From: Enterobacteriaceae bacterium
Lineage (GTDB): Bacteria > Pseudomonadota > Gammaproteobacteria > Enterobacterales > Enterobacteriaceae
Direction of reading: 5' to 3'
NCBI GenBank assembly: GCA_031261005.1
Contig: JAISKF010000025.1
Span: 113,708 to 177,707, forward strand
DNA length: 64,000 bases
Below are positions 27,853-38,066 of this stretch, piece by piece; the stretch's first letter is position 1, and every line of letters begins with the position of its first letter. The notes under the pieces were generated by a model, which had not been told where the DNA came from, made no database searches, and was given only the letters and a program-made list of their open reading frames with translations. A program made the position numbers and the translations under genes.

Positions 27853-29025
27853 ATGAATTTACATGAGTATCAGGCAAAACAGCTTTTTGCTCGGTATCGC
27901 TTACCGGTACCAACAGGTTATGCCTGTAGCACGGCTCAAGAGACTGTCGATGCGGCAGAAAAACTTGGTCAAGGTCCGTGGGTGGTCAAATGTCAGGTTC
28001 ACACAGGTGGACGCGGTAAGTCTGGCGGTGTAAAGCTGGCAAAAACAACACAAGAAGTCCGTGAATTTGCTGAACATTGGTTAGGCAATCGTTTGGTTAC
28101 TTATCAAACAGATGCGGCTGGTTTACCGGTAAACCAGATTTTGGTTGAAAATGCGACAGATATTGATCGTGAGCTTTATTTAGGTGCGGTTATTGATCGC
28201 AGCTCGCGCCGCATTGTATTTATGGCTTCCACCGAAGGTGGCGTTGAAATTGAGAAAGTGGCGCATGAAACGCCGCATCTGATCCATAAAACCGTTATTG
28301 ATCCATTAACCGGTGCGATGCCTTTTCAGGGCAGAGAGCTGGCGTTCAAATTGGGTTTAACCGGTAAACAAGTTAATCAATTCACTAATATCTTCGTCGG
28401 CTTAGGTAAGTTATTCGTCGAGTGTGATTTGTCGCTGGTAGAAATCAATCCATTAGTGGTCACTAAAACTGGCGAATTAATTTGCTTAGATGGCAAGCTG
28501 GATATTGATAGCAATGCGCTTTATCGTCACCCAGATCTGCGTGAAATGCGCGATCCAACTCAAGAAGATGAGCGTGAAGCTCATGCTGCTGAGTGGGAAC
28601 TTAACTATGTTGCTCTGGACGGTAATATCGGTTGCATGGTGAACGGTGCTGGTTTAGCAATGGGAACGATGGATATTGTTAAACTGCACGGCGGTGAACC
28701 TGCTAACTTCCTTGATGTTGGCGGCGGCGCAACGAAAGAACGTGTTAGTGAAGCATTCAAAATCATTCTGTCTGATGACAAAGTGAAAGCGGTGCTGGTC
28801 AATATCTTCGGTGGTATTGTGCGCTGTGATCTGATCGCTGACGGTATTATCAGTGCTGTTGAAGAAGTGGGTGTAAATGTGCCAGTTGTTGTGCGTCTGG
28901 AAGGTAATAACGCAGAACTGGGTGTGAAAAAATTAGGTGAAAGTGGCCTGAATATTATCGGCGCTTCTAGTCTGACGGATGCGGCGCAGAGTGTGGTTGC
29001 TGCTGCCAGAGGGGAGGTACGATAA
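27853..29025 (+). CDS. sucC: Succinyl-CoA synthetase, beta subunit
   Basis: Substrate-level phosphorylation step succinyl-CoA to succinate with ADP/GDP; heterotetramer with SucD. It has 390 residues (E. coli 388). The ATP-grasp domain is at the N-terminus ([33 protein letters not shown]), ending with the metal ligands in [11 protein letters not shown]. The C-terminal part carries [19 protein letters not shown] and [10 protein letters not shown]. The stop codon overlaps the sucD start by one base (TAATG), indicating coupled translation. Confidence 0.98.
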   Translation: MNLHEYQAKQLFARYRLPVPTGYACSTAQETVDAAEKLGQGPWVVKCQVHTGGRGKSGGVKLAKTTQEVREFAEHWLGNRLVTYQTDAAGLPVNQILVENATDIDRELYLGAVIDRSSRRIVFMASTEGGVEIEKVAHETPHLIHKTVIDPLTGAMPFQGRELAFKLGLTGKQVNQFTNIFVGLGKLFVECDLSLVEINPLVVTKTGELICLDGKLDIDSNALYRHPDLREMRDPTQEDEREAHAAEWELNYVALDGNIGCMVNGAGLAMGTMDIVKLHGGEPANFLDVGGGATKERVSEAFKIILSDDKVKAVLVNIFGGIVRCDLIADGIISAVEEVGVNVPVVVRLEGNNAELGVKKLGESGLNIIGASSLTDAAQSVVAAARGEVR

Positions 29026-29897
29026 TGTCTATTTTGATTGATAAAGATACTAAAGTGATTTGTCAGGGTTTTACTGGCGGTCAGGGTACTTTCCATTCAC
29101 AGCAAGCGCTAGAGTACGGTACAAAATTAGTCGGCGGTGTTACGCCGGGTAAAGGCGGTACAGAACATCTGGGCTTACCAGTGTTCAATACGGTACGTGA
29201 AGCTGTTGAAGCAACGGGAGCGACGGCTTCTGTTATCTATGTTCCTGCTCCATTCTGTAAAGATTCAATTCTGGAAGCGGCTGATGCCGGTATCAAACTG
29301 ATCATTTGTATTACTGAAGGTATTCCAGTGTTGGATATGCTGACAGTTAAAGTAAAAATCGATCAGTTAGGTGTTCGCATGATTGGACCAAACTGTCCGG
29401 GTGTGATCACGCCGGGAGCTTGTAAGATCGGTATTATGCCAGGTCAAATTCATAAACCAGGTAATATTGGTATTGTATCTCGTTCCGGTACATTGACTTA
29501 TGAAGCCGTTAAACAGACAACAGATGCTGGTTTTGGTCAGTCAAGCTGTGTTGGTATCGGCGGCGATCCAATTCCGGGTTCTAACTTCGTCGATATTCTG
29601 AAACTGTTCCAAGAAGATCCGCAGACTGATGCGATCGTGATGATCGGTGAAATCGGTGGTTCAGCAGAAGAAGAAGCGGCTAATTACATCAAGCAGCATG
29701 TAACTAAACCGGTTATTGGCTATATCGCTGGTGTGACCGCGCCGAAAGGTAAACGTATGGGACACGCTGGTGCTATTATCGCTGGTGGTAAAGGTACTGC
29801 TGACGAGAAGTTTGCTGCCTTAGAAGCTGCGGGTGTTCGTACTGTACGCAGTCTGGCTGATATTGGTGATGCAGTGAAAGCAGCATTAGCTAAGTAA
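29025..29897 (+). CDS. sucD: Succinyl-CoA synthetase, alpha subunit
   Basis: Carries the phosphorylated active-site histidine of succinyl-CoA synthetase. It has 290 residues (E. coli 289). The CoA-binding Rossmann part includes [14 protein letters not shown], the catalytic His is in [14 protein letters not shown] near residue 246, and [12 protein letters not shown] is conserved. It starts on the last base of the sucC stop. A strong terminator follows at 29938. Confidence 0.98.
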   Translation: MSILIDKDTKVICQGFTGGQGTFHSQQALEYGTKLVGGVTPGKGGTEHLGLPVFNTVREAVEATGATASVIYVPAPFCKDSILEAADAGIKLIICITEGIPVLDMLTVKVKIDQLGVRMIGPNCPGVITPGACKIGIMPGQIHKPGNIGIVSRSGTLTYEAVKQTTDAGFGQSSCVGIGGDPIPGSNFVDILKLFQEDPQTDAIVMIGEIGGSAEEEAANYIKQHVTKPVIGYIAGVTAPKGKRMGHAGAIIAGGKGTADEKFAALEAAGVRTVRSLADIGDAVKAALAK

Positions 29898-29937
29898 GGC
29901 TTTTTCTATCGCTAATTAATATTAGTGTAGTAGCATG

Positions 29938-29962
29938 AAAACCGCCGTTTGGCGGTTTTTTT
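29938..29962 (+). terminator. Intrinsic terminator after sucD
   Basis: AAAACCGCC-gttt-GGCGGTTTT with TTTTTTT end, 41 bases after the sucD stop. In E. coli the small RNA SdhX is cut from this 3' region; nothing here lets me claim a homologue. Confidence 0.93.
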
Positions 29963-30134
29963 CGCTTAAAATTTAGTGAATTAAAAACTTATATTGTTTA
30001 ATTAGTTTGCAGCGATATACATCAAAAAAATTTTTTTGCCTATTTTTTGGCTATAATTTTACCCATCTAAATGGTATCAAGTAGATGGTTTTACTATTAG
30101 CTCTGTCAGGGATTGAATAATAAGATGGTGTGTC

Positions 30135-31238
30135 ATGAGTAAGTTGTTGAAACAGCGATTAGCGGGACTTTTTATCCGAGTCTATAAGATCACCGGATTT
30201 CAGGTAAAAAGAAATATACAGCCCATTGATCTTAATGATCTAAATACGATTGCGATCTTTTCTACTACGGCGCTGGGCGATTTTATGCTGAATACGCCAG
30301 CAATGGTTGCAATCAAAAAAAGATATCCAACTGCCAGAGTTGTTATGGTTGTACATAAGCGTAATGCCTTACTGGTCGAAGGTAGCGCTATGTTTGATCG
30401 GGTATTGTATTGGGACGGAAAGATTAATCATGCGTTATCGTTAGCCAGAGCACTACGTCGTGAAAATATTGATGCCACCTTTATCCTGCACTCCCGTTCG
30501 CCCTACGATATTGTTGTTGCAACGTTAGCCCGTTCAAAAATTATTCTTAAAGATGTCTATTACAATGATTATCTGGAAAGAGAAGAATTCACTCTTAGTC
30601 CTTATCTTTCCGCAAGTTATGATCATCGAGGAATTGAGAACCATGATATTCCTGTTATCCATCAAAAAACGGGACTGCTAGAACATATAGGGATTGATGT
30701 TTCGTCTGTGGAAATGGTTATTCCGGTTTCTTTTACGCCAGAAAGAAAGACGCGTAGAACTTTAGGCATACATCTGGGGGCATCATCAGAAGAACGTTGC
30801 TGGCAAGTAACGAATTTTGCGGCTGTTATTCGTTGGTTCTTGGCAGAGTATCCAGATATTGATGTTGAGTTACTTGGCGGTACAGGTGAAATTGAACGTA
30901 ATAATCGGCTTATGTCTTTAGTCGGAGAGTATGACAGTAGAATAACGAATAGCGCAGGGCAAACCAATTTGAAACAATTAGTCGAAAAAATAGCGGCACT
31001 AGAATGTTTACTGGTTGGTGATACCGGTCCGTTACATGTCGCTATTGCAGTCAAGACACCGGTAATTGCCATGTTTCCCAGTGATTGGTGGGCATATGGA
31101 ACGAGTCCACTACAAGATAATCATTTGCATCAGGTTTTGGTTGGAAAAGAGGAAGTGGGGATCTCATCGATCAGTATTGATGAGGTAGAAAACGCATTGC
31201 GTATTCGATTTTCTGCTAAAGAGCATCTGATTCAATAG
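30135..31238 (+). CDS. Glycosyltransferase family 9 (heptosyltransferase-like)
   Basis: A 367-residue protein with the family 9 layout of ADP-heptose:LPS heptosyltransferases, probably acting at the cytoplasmic face of the inner membrane on a lipid or LPS-core acceptor. The N-terminal Rossmann half has IFSTTALGDFMLNTPAMVAIK and the next strand ARVVMVVHKRNALLVEG. The C-terminal half has LGIHLGAS, VELLGGTGE and the nucleotide-sugar signature LVGDTGPLHVAIA. It is not next to other LPS genes but alone between sucD and cydA, bounded by terminators. Acceptor and sugar are unknown, so no waa/rfa symbol is given. ATG start. Confidence 0.82.
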   Translation: MSKLLKQRLAGLFIRVYKITGFQVKRNIQPIDLNDLNTIAIFSTTALGDFMLNTPAMVAIKKRYPTARVVMVVHKRNALLVEGSAMFDRVLYWDGKINHALSLARALRRENIDATFILHSRSPYDIVVATLARSKIILKDVYYNDYLEREEFTLSPYLSASYDHRGIENHDIPVIHQKTGLLEHIGIDVSSVEMVIPVSFTPERKTRRTLGIHLGASSEERCWQVTNFAAVIRWFLAEYPDIDVELLGGTGEIERNNRLMSLVGEYDSRITNSAGQTNLKQLVEKIAALECLLVGDTGPLHVAIAVKTPVIAMFPSDWWAYGTSPLQDNHLHQVLVGKEEVGISSISIDEVENALRIRFSAKEHLIQ

Positions 31239-31278
31239 TAATTTTTATATAGGCAGATTGAGCCTTTTTATTATCCAT

Positions 31279-31300
31279 AAGCCGCGAAAGCGGCTTTTTT
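31279..31300 (+). terminator. Intrinsic terminator after the glycosyltransferase gene
   Basis: AAGCCGC-gaaa-GCGGCTT with six T, a GNRA-type loop. Confidence 0.93.
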
Positions 31301-31940
31301 GTGCCATTATTATAATAATTTCATAGCAATATAATTATTAATATTAGTTTTTTCATAATTGATAAATGGTTCATTACACCACATTATTTTTTGTTTTATT
31401 TCCAGATGAAGTTCCTACAATTATGGCAGATCATTTTTTATAGATAGATAAAATGTTATTTAATTGTTTTATTTTTATTATTAATGTTAATTAAAATACT
31501 TTGGTATTTATATATTTTGATATGAAATATCAAAATAATCGTTAAGTGTAATTGTAAAATCTTTAATTTATGTTGTAATTGGGAAAAATTGTTTTGAATC
31601 AATTTAATTCGTTTTATGAAAGGAGTTGTTTTTGACTTAAGTTCACATTTCTGGTTTTTTCTCTAAAACACCTGTTTATTGTAGGGGATTAGGGGCGTAA
31701 TATTCGCAAGCATATCAGTAGAGAACTAAGCTAAAGATTAAACTGTAGTCAATCAGGAGCCAGAGTTTGTCATTCAAACCCTGTGTAACTATTAGAATAG
31801 CGAGTACAGTAAAGTTTTCTTATTGATTGATATATATTGTTTTTTAAGGCATTCACCATTGGTGAGTAACAAGTGTAAGGTTTCTGGATAGTCAGAGTTT
31901 TGGCAAAGTCTGGAATCTTCCTGAGGAGCAAGGAGTCAAG
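31301..31940. promoter_or_regulatory. cydA upstream region with a 23-base palindrome
   Basis: Very AT-rich control region of the bd oxidase operon, with no gene. It contains the perfect palindrome ATTTTGATAT-gaa-ATATCAAAAT at 31514-31536 and a smaller one TTCACC-att-GGTGAG at 31852-31866. In E. coli this region binds ArcA and Fnr. The large palindrome has TTGAT/ATCAA halves as in an Fnr site, but 7 rather than 4 bases apart, so it is not a standard Fnr site. Confidence 0.5.
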
Positions 31941-33512
31941 ATGTTTGATATCGTCGAACTATCACGATTACAATTTGCCCTGACGGCAATGTACCACTTC
32001 CTGTTTGTCCCTTTAACGCTGGGTATGGCGTTTTTGTTGGCAGTGATGGAGTCGGTATATGTCCTGACAGGTAAACAAATCTATAGAGATATGACCAAGT
32101 TCTGGGGCAAGTTATTTGGGATTAACTTCGCTCTGGGTGTGGCCACCGGCCTAACGATGGAGTTCCAGTTTGGTACAAACTGGTCTTATTATTCCCACTA
32201 CGTCGGGGATATTTTCGGTGCACCATTGGCTATCGAAGGACTGATGGCATTCTTCCTTGAATCAACACTAGTTGGTTTATTCTTCTTCGGTTGGGATCGT
32301 TTAACTAAGGTGCAACATCTGGTTGTAACCTGGTTTGTTGCGTTAGGGTCAAACCTTTCTGCATTATGGATTTTGGTGGCAAATGGCTGGATGCAAAATC
32401 CGGTCGCGTCAGAGTTCAACTTTGAAACCATGCGAATGGAAATGGTTAGCTTTGCCGAATTGGTGCTGAATCCAGTTGCTCAGGTTAAATTCGTTCATAC
32501 TGTCTCTGCGGGTTATGTCACTGGTGCTATGTTTGTACTGGGTGTTAGTGCATTTTATCTGCTGAAAAAACGCGATTTGTGTTTTGCTAAACGTTCGTTT
32601 GCTATTGCTGCCTGTTTCGGTCTGGCTGCTTCACTGTCAGTTATTTTGTTAGGTGATGAGTCTGGTCGTGAGTTAGGTGATGTTCAACGCGTGAAGTTAG
32701 CTGCCATTGAAGCAGAATGGGATACACAGAAAGCACCTGCTGCATTCAACTTAATCAGCATTCCTAGCCAAGCGGAAATGACGAATCATTATGCAATCGA
32801 AATTCCTTATGCGTTAGGTATTATTGCTACTCATTCTCTCGACAAACAAATCACAGGGATTAAAGACTTAGTGATTGAAAATGAGTCACGAGTCCGCAAT
32901 GGGATTACTGCTTATCAAATGCTGGAAAAATTAAGAGCAGGTAACACTGATCCTGATATTCGTGCTGCATTTGAGCAAAGTAAAAAAGATTTAGGTTATG
33001 GCATTTTGCTAAGTACCCAAGCTAAAGATGTCAATAATGCTACTGATGATGAAATTAAAGCGGCTGCACAAAGTACTATTCCTGAAGTTGCACCGCTTTA
33101 TTACTCATTCCGTTTGATGGTTGGCTGTGGTTTCCTGATGTTGGTGATTATTGCGCTGTCAACTTATTACGTTGCGCGTAACCGTATTGGTGAAAAACCC
33201 TGGCTGCTTCATCTGGCAATGTATGGTATCCCATTACCCTGGATTGCCTGTGAAGCGGGTTGGTTTGTTGCAGAATATGGACGTCAACCTTGGGCGGTTG
33301 CCGACATGCTACCAATTGCAGCCGCAACATCAGAGTTAACTTCAGGTGATCTGTGGTTCTCCATTATTCTGATCTGCGGACTGTATACATTATTCCTCGT
33401 TGCTGAAATGTACTTAATGTTCAAATACGCTCGTTTAGGTCCTAGCAGCCTAAAAACAGGGCGTTATCATTTTGAACAAAGTAGTGCTGCATTAGCGCAA
33501 GAAACACGGTAA
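31941..33512 (+). CDS. cydA: Cytochrome bd-I ubiquinol oxidase, subunit I
   Basis: Quinol-oxidising, oxygen-reducing subunit in the inner membrane, high oxygen affinity, not proton-pumping. It has 523 residues (E. coli 522), multiple membrane helices and the long Q-loop form (about residues 250-385). Haem ligands include His19 near the N-terminus and the Met of the [10 protein letters not shown] region. The hallmark [12 protein letters not shown] is near residue 440. ATG with AAGGAG. First gene of cydABX-ybgE-ybgC-tolQRAB-pal-cpoB; the upstream region holds an unusual palindrome. Confidence 0.98.
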   Translation: MFDIVELSRLQFALTAMYHFLFVPLTLGMAFLLAVMESVYVLTGKQIYRDMTKFWGKLFGINFALGVATGLTMEFQFGTNWSYYSHYVGDIFGAPLAIEGLMAFFLESTLVGLFFFGWDRLTKVQHLVVTWFVALGSNLSALWILVANGWMQNPVASEFNFETMRMEMVSFAELVLNPVAQVKFVHTVSAGYVTGAMFVLGVSAFYLLKKRDLCFAKRSFAIAACFGLAASLSVILLGDESGRELGDVQRVKLAAIEAEWDTQKAPAAFNLISIPSQAEMTNHYAIEIPYALGIIATHSLDKQITGIKDLVIENESRVRNGITAYQMLEKLRAGNTDPDIRAAFEQSKKDLGYGILLSTQAKDVNNATDDEIKAAAQSTIPEVAPLYYSFRLMVGCGFLMLVIIALSTYYVARNRIGEKPWLLHLAMYGIPLPWIACEAGWFVAEYGRQPWAVADMLPIAAATSELTSGDLWFSIILICGLYTLFLVAEMYLMFKYARLGPSSLKTGRYHFEQSSAALAQETR

Positions 33513-33526
33513 ACAGGAGTCCAGAA

Positions 33527-34666
33527 ATGTTAGATTACGATACATTACGATTTATCTGGTGGCTGTTGGTTGGCGTGTTGCTGGTAGGTTTCGCCATTAC
33601 TGATGGTTTTGACATGGGTGTTGGTATTCTGGTGCCGATTATCGGTAAGACCAATACTGAACGTCGTATTATGATTAACAGCATTGCACCTCACTGGGAC
33701 GGCAACCAAGTATGGTTGATTACTGCTGGCGGTGCGCTGTTTGCTGCATGGCCACAGGCTTATGCTGCTGCTTTCTCTGGTTTTTATATCGCCATGATTT
33801 TGGTTCTGGCTTCATTATTTTTCCGTCCAGTCGGTTTTGACTATCGCGGTAAAATTGAGGATCAGCGCTGGCGCAGCACTTGGGACGCGGGTATTTTTCT
33901 AGGTAGCTTTGTCCCTGCATTGGTGTTTGGTGTGGCATTTGGTAATCTGTTACAAGGCGTACCATTTAACATCAATAGCATGTCTCATCTGTTTTATGAA
34001 GGTAACTTCTTCCAACTGTTAAATCCATTTGCACTGGTTGCTGGTATCGTTAGCTTGATGATGTTAGTGACTCAAGGTGCAGCATGGCTACAGATGAAAA
34101 CAACAGCAGAACTGCGTTTACGCGCTCGTACTGCAACACAAATCGGTGCTTTGGTTGTATTAGTAGCATTTGCGGCGGCAGGTTTCTGGGTAGTGAACTA
34201 TGTTGATGGTTATACAGTAACCTCTGCATTAGATTACACCGCGCCATCAAATCCGCTGAATAAAGAAGTGGTACATCAAGCTGGAGCTTGGTTAGTTAAC
34301 TTCCACAATTATCCAATTCTGTGGGCGTTACCTGCGTTAGGTGTTGTACTTCCGCTGTTAACTATCATTAGTTCCCGTATCAACAGTGGTGCTTTTGCTT
34401 TCTTATTCTCATCACTAACTATTGCTTGCGTTATCTTTACGGCAGGGGTCACCATGTTCCCATTTATTATGCCGTCGAGTATTAATCCGAACGTTAGTCT
34501 GACGATGTGGGACGCGACTTCTAGCCATCTAACATTAACCGTGATGACGTTTGTTGCATTGGTGTTTGTTCCAATCGTATTGATTTATACGATTTGGAGT
34601 TACGTGAAAATGTTTGGTCGTCTCGATAAGAAGCATATTGAGGACAATAAAGTTTCACTGTATTGA
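33527..34666 (+). CDS. cydB: Cytochrome bd-I ubiquinol oxidase, subunit II
   Basis: Second membrane subunit of the bd oxidase, structural partner of CydA. It has 379 residues as in E. coli. The N-terminus MLDYDTLRFIWWLLVG, then FAITDGFDMGVG and SIAPHWDGNQVWLITAGGA, are family hallmarks. Fourteen bases after cydA, with CAGGAG upstream; cydX follows after 23 bases. Confidence 0.98.
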   Translation: MLDYDTLRFIWWLLVGVLLVGFAITDGFDMGVGILVPIIGKTNTERRIMINSIAPHWDGNQVWLITAGGALFAAWPQAYAAAFSGFYIAMILVLASLFFRPVGFDYRGKIEDQRWRSTWDAGIFLGSFVPALVFGVAFGNLLQGVPFNINSMSHLFYEGNFFQLLNPFALVAGIVSLMMLVTQGAAWLQMKTTAELRLRARTATQIGALVVLVAFAAAGFWVVNYVDGYTVTSALDYTAPSNPLNKEVVHQAGAWLVNFHNYPILWALPALGVVLPLLTIISSRINSGAFAFLFSSLTIACVIFTAGVTMFPFIMPSSINPNVSLTMWDATSSHLTLTVMTFVALVFVPIVLIYTIWSYVKMFGRLDKKHIEDNKVSLY

Positions 34667-34689
34667 TTTTAACCATAAGGAACAAAACA

Positions 34690-34794
34690 ATGTGGTATTT
34701 TGCCTGGAGTCTCGGTACGTTGCTTGCCTGTGCATGTGGTATGATCGGTGCAGTATGGTATGAGACTAACAACGGAAATAAAGACGAAAAATAA
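34690..34794 (+). CDS. cydX: Cytochrome bd-I small subunit CydX
   Basis: A 34-residue single-helix membrane protein needed for stability and activity of the CydAB oxidase (E. coli CydX has 37). It begins MWYFAWSLGTLLACACG, matching E. coli MWYFAWILGTLLAC almost exactly. It ends in a charged tail. ATG with AAGGAA upstream; its stop overlaps the ybgE start by one base. Confidence 0.95.
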   Translation: MWYFAWSLGTLLACACGMIGAVWYETNNGNKDEK

Positions 34795-35087
34795 TGGGTA
34801 CTGTGTTTAATAAACTGTACGCTATTATGGATAAGGGCCCGTTTCGGGTCCTTTCTTTAATATTAGCTTTATCGCTGGCGTTCTGTGTGTTTTGGGAGCC
34901 ATCCCGCTTCGCTGCCAAGACGAGTTCGATTGCTATTTGGCAAAGCTATTTGATTATGTGGGCGATTTGTACAGGAATGATACATGGTGTCGGTTTTCGG
35001 CTGGAAAAAACTCAATGGAAAGCCTTTTTTACACCATTTCCCGCAATTGCGATTATGATCGCAGGTTTAGCTTATTTTTTGTCATAA
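34794..35087 (+). CDS. ybgE: Cyd operon membrane protein YbgE
   Basis: A 97-residue inner-membrane protein of the bd oxidase operon; function unknown. Three hydrophobic segments and the typical W-E-P turn (CVFWEPSRFAA) after the first, then a His-Gly-Val-Gly-Phe motif (MIHGVGFRLEKTQWK) before the last. The start ATG overlaps the cydX stop (TAATG), so translation is coupled. It ends 144 bases before ybgC; that gap may hold a promoter for the tol genes, but none is clear. Confidence 0.92.
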   Translation: MGTVFNKLYAIMDKGPFRVLSLILALSLAFCVFWEPSRFAAKTSSIAIWQSYLIMWAICTGMIHGVGFRLEKTQWKAFFTPFPAIAIMIAGLAYFLS

Positions 35088-35231
35088 TCTCATTCGATAA
35101 ATAGCAAAAGTAATATTTGGCTTCTTAGTCTGATAATTATTTTTGCTCTCACCCATTCTCCCCATTCCCAAGAGGTTTACTCTTGCGTATAGTAACACCC
35201 CGGTTAGTTATCAGTTTGACTGGATATATTT

Positions 35232-35636
35232 GTGAGTAACTTGCTGTTCAAATGGCCCGTTCGGGTTTATTTCGAAGACACTGATGCAGGCGGTGTTGTT
35301 TACCATGCCCGCTATGTGGCCTTTTATGAAAGAGCGCGTACAGAGATGCTGCGCCAATACAATTACAATCAGCAACAATTGCTGAGTGAGCATGTCGCTT
35401 TTGCTGTTCGCCGTATGTCCGTTGAGTATATTTCTCCTGCACGTCTTGATGACATGCTAGAGATTGAAACTGAAGTGCTGGCTATCGGTGGCGCATCCCT
35501 TACGTTTGCACAACGCATCTTTAATCAACATGGTAAATTATTAAGCCAAGCGGATGTGTTGGTCGCATGTATTGATTCACACCTGATGAAGCCAATGAAA
35601 CTTCCCAGGTCTATTGTCGCGGAGTTAAAGAAGTGA
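35232..35636 (+). CDS. ybgC: Acyl-CoA thioesterase YbgC
   Basis: Hotdog-fold thioesterase of the Tol-Pal cluster, acting on short acyl-CoAs and found with phospholipid enzymes. It has 134 residues as in E. coli. The catalytic Asp is in [17 protein letters not shown] near residue 18. GTG start. Its end overlaps the tolQ start by four bases (GTGA), a translational coupling typical of this operon. Confidence 0.95.
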   Translation: MSNLLFKWPVRVYFEDTDAGGVVYHARYVAFYERARTEMLRQYNYNQQQLLSEHVAFAVRRMSVEYISPARLDDMLEIETEVLAIGGASLTFAQRIFNQHGKLLSQADVLVACIDSHLMKPMKLPRSIVAELKK

Positions 35637-36316
35637 CTGACATGAATATCATGAGCCTTTTTCTTGAGGCTAGTTTACTCGTAAAGATTATTATGCTGAT
35701 TTTGGTCGGGTTCTCGATCGCATCATGGGCAATTATCATTCAGCGTACTCGTATCCTCAGTACGGCACGGCGTGAAGCTGAAGCATTTGAAGATAAATTC
35801 TGGTCTGGAATCGACTTATCTCGTTTATATCAGGAAAGCAATGTTCGCCGTGATGAATTAGCCGGTTCTGAACAAATTTTCTATTCAGGCTTTAAAGAGT
35901 TCGCCCGTTTACATCGGGCAAATAGTCATGCGCCGGAAGCTGCCATTGAGGGAGCAACTCGCGCTATGCGTCTTTCCTTAAACCGTGAGCTGGAAAATCT
36001 GGAAAACCATATTCCATTTCTCGGCGTAGTGGCAACGATTAGCCCTTATATCGGTTTGTTCGGTACGGTATGGGGGATCATGCACTCCTTCATCGCGTTG
36101 GGCGCTGTAAAACAAGCGACATTACAAATGGTTGCACCGGGTATCGCCGAAGCATTGATTGCAACTGCAATTGGTCTGTTCGCTGCAATTCCTGCTGTTA
36201 TGGCACATAATCGCCTTAGCTTACGTGTGTTTAAACTTGAGCAGAATTACGACAACTTTATGGAAGAATTTACTACGATTCTCCATCGTCAGGCGTTTTC
36301 TACCGAAACTAAATAA
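35633..36316 (+). CDS. tolQ: Tol-Pal system protein TolQ
   Basis: Inner-membrane stator subunit that, with TolR, uses the proton gradient to energise TolA during outer-membrane constriction. It has 227 residues (E. coli 230) and three membrane segments; the third contains [20 protein letters not shown]. The MotA/ExbB family motif IAEALIATA and [20 protein letters not shown] are present. GTG start overlapping ybgC, matching the family N-terminus MTDMNIM. Confidence 0.97.
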   Translation: MTDMNIMSLFLEASLLVKIIMLILVGFSIASWAIIIQRTRILSTARREAEAFEDKFWSGIDLSRLYQESNVRRDELAGSEQIFYSGFKEFARLHRANSHAPEAAIEGATRAMRLSLNRELENLENHIPFLGVVATISPYIGLFGTVWGIMHSFIALGAVKQATLQMVAPGIAEALIATAIGLFAAIPAVMAHNRLSLRVFKLEQNYDNFMEEFTTILHRQAFSTETK

Positions 36317-36330
36317 GCAAGGGGGTTAAC

Positions 36331-36765
36331 GTGGCGAGTAAACGTACTTCTCGGCGTAGTAGTTCAGGTAAACCAGCGGAGATTAATATTGTTCCGTTGT
36401 TGGACGTGTTGCTGGTATTGTTGCTGATCTTTATGGCAACAGCGCCAATTATCAGTCAAAGTGTTAATGTCGATTTACCTGAAGCGACTGATTCAACAGC
36501 CGTTTCTACAGATAATAAACCACCGGTAATTGTTGAAGTTTCCGGTGTCGGTCAATACGCACTTAAAATTGGGGACGAAACCATTGAGCAAATCCCCGAA
36601 CAGCAAGTTGTCGCTGAAGCACAAGCTAAATTGCAGGAAGACCCTAAAACGGTGTTCTTGATTGGCGGAGCTAAAGATGTTCCTTATGACGAAGTGATTA
36701 AGGCATTGAATATGTTACATCGTGCTGGCGTAACTTCGGTTGGACTTATGACTCAACCTATTTAA
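36331..36765 (+). CDS. tolR: Tol-Pal system protein TolR
   Basis: Proton-channel partner of TolQ with one N-terminal membrane helix and a periplasmic peptidoglycan-binding domain. It has 144 residues (E. coli 142). The essential membrane Asp is in NIVPLLDVLLVLLLIFMA. The conserved end FLIGGAKDVPYDEVIKALN...GVTSVGLMTQP is present. GTG start 14 bases after tolQ, with AAGGGGG upstream. Confidence 0.97.
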   Translation: MASKRTSRRSSSGKPAEINIVPLLDVLLVLLLIFMATAPIISQSVNVDLPEATDSTAVSTDNKPPVIVEVSGVGQYALKIGDETIEQIPEQQVVAEAQAKLQEDPKTVFLIGGAKDVPYDEVIKALNMLHRAGVTSVGLMTQPI

Positions 36766-36827
36766 TGGCTGAATCAAGTTCATTGAGTTATATGGTTTTG
36801 TAAGTTAATTTGTTTTTGGAATCGCGC

Positions 36828-37916
36828 GTGGGAAAGGCTACAGAGCACGAAGATAAATTGAACCGTTCCGTGATCGGTTCAATCATTTTGCATATTTTGG
36901 TGATTGGCTTGCTCGCGATCAGTGCCTTTATGCAAAAAGATGTCTTAACCGGTGGTGGCGGTGGTGGTTCTGTTATTGATGCGGTGATGGTCGATCCTAA
37001 TGCGATGGCGCAGCAGGCAGAACGTCAGCAACAGCAAAAGTCAGATGCGAAGCGTGCTGAAAAACTTAGACAGCAAGAAGCTGAACGTCAGGCTGAAGAG
37101 CTGAAACAGCAGCAAGCAGCAGAACAGCAGCGTTTAAAACAAATAGAAAAAGATCGTTTACAAGCTCAAGAAGCCGCGAAGAAACAGGCTGACGAGCAGA
37201 AACAATCAGAAGAGGCAGCAAAGAAAGCACAAGCAGCGCAAAAGCAAGCTGAAGCAGAAGCCGCTAAAGCCAAAGCTGAGGCTGAGATACAGAAGAAAGC
37301 CGCTGCTGCTGCCGAACAAGCAAAGAAACAAGCTGAAGCTGATGCTAAAAAAGCGGCTGATGAAGCTAAAAAACAAGCCGAAGCGCTAGCAAAACAAAAA
37401 GCAGCAGATGAAGCAAAGAAAAAAGCTGAAGCTGATGCGAAGCAAAAAGCCGCCGATGACGCCAAACAAAAAGCGGCTGCTGATGCTAAAGCTGCCGCCG
37501 ATGCTAAAAAAGCCGCAGATGCAAAGAAAAAAGCAGATGCAGAAGCCTCTAAACAAGTAGATGATCTATTTGGTGGGTTAGCTTCTGATAAAAATGCTCC
37601 CTCTGCGAATGGTGCTTCCGGCGGCGGTGATAAAGCCGGTGCCAGTGGTCCTGAAGTTGATGGCTATAAAGCTCAAATTCAGGCTGCAATAATGCGAAAT
37701 TTTTATGATGCACAGTTATACAAAGGAAGAACGTGTACGCTGCGGATCAAATTAGCGCCAGACGGAACATTGTTTAGCGTTCAGGCTGAGGGTGGTGATC
37801 CCGCGCTTTGTCAGGTTGCATTAGTGGCAGCTAAACAAGCGAAGATCCCGAAACCGCCATCAACTGCTGTATATGAGAAATTTAAAAGCTCATTACTCGA
37901 TTTTAAACCAGAGTAA
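36828..37916 (+). CDS. tolA: Tol-Pal system protein TolA
   Basis: Energy-transducing bridge from TolQR to Pal/TolB; also an entry point for colicins and phages in relatives. It has 362 residues against 421 in E. coli; the difference lies in the repeat domain. An N-terminal helix (IGSIILHILVIGLLAIS) is followed by a Gly cluster, then a long Lys/Ala/Glu/Gln coiled domain (about 55-250), then the TolAIII domain with TCTLRIKLAPDG and EGGDPALCQ. GTG at 36828 is chosen: it has GGA 7 bases upstream and the family start GKATEHEDK; an in-frame TTG at 36810 lacks both. Confidence 0.95.
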   Translation: MGKATEHEDKLNRSVIGSIILHILVIGLLAISAFMQKDVLTGGGGGGSVIDAVMVDPNAMAQQAERQQQQKSDAKRAEKLRQQEAERQAEELKQQQAAEQQRLKQIEKDRLQAQEAAKKQADEQKQSEEAAKKAQAAQKQAEAEAAKAKAEAEIQKKAAAAAEQAKKQAEADAKKAADEAKKQAEALAKQKAADEAKKKAEADAKQKAADDAKQKAAADAKAAADAKKAADAKKKADAEASKQVDDLFGGLASDKNAPSANGASGGGDKAGASGPEVDGYKAQIQAAIMRNFYDAQLYKGRTCTLRIKLAPDGTLFSVQAEGGDPALCQVALVAAKQAKIPKPPSTAVYEKFKSSLLDFKPE

Positions 37917-38066
37917 TTAGCACAATAGATGATGTTACCTAAAAGAATTAACTTCTAAACTTGGTTTCATATTGGTACTAACCAATATTTGTTGAGTTTG
38001 AAAGTTATTGTTTTGTCAAAGATAAGCAAATTATCGTAGTCACAAGGTCTGGATAAGGGAGAGAAC

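Noticed and set aside
31681..31700. GTAGGGGATTAGGGGCG as a further REP copy
   Set aside because: It shares GTAGGGG but has no hairpin; no TGCCGCCC-like arm follows.
37166..37465. 99-codon minus-strand frame rich in Ala, Ser, Phe and Cys
   Set aside because: It is the mirror of the Lys/Ala/Glu repeat region of tolA.
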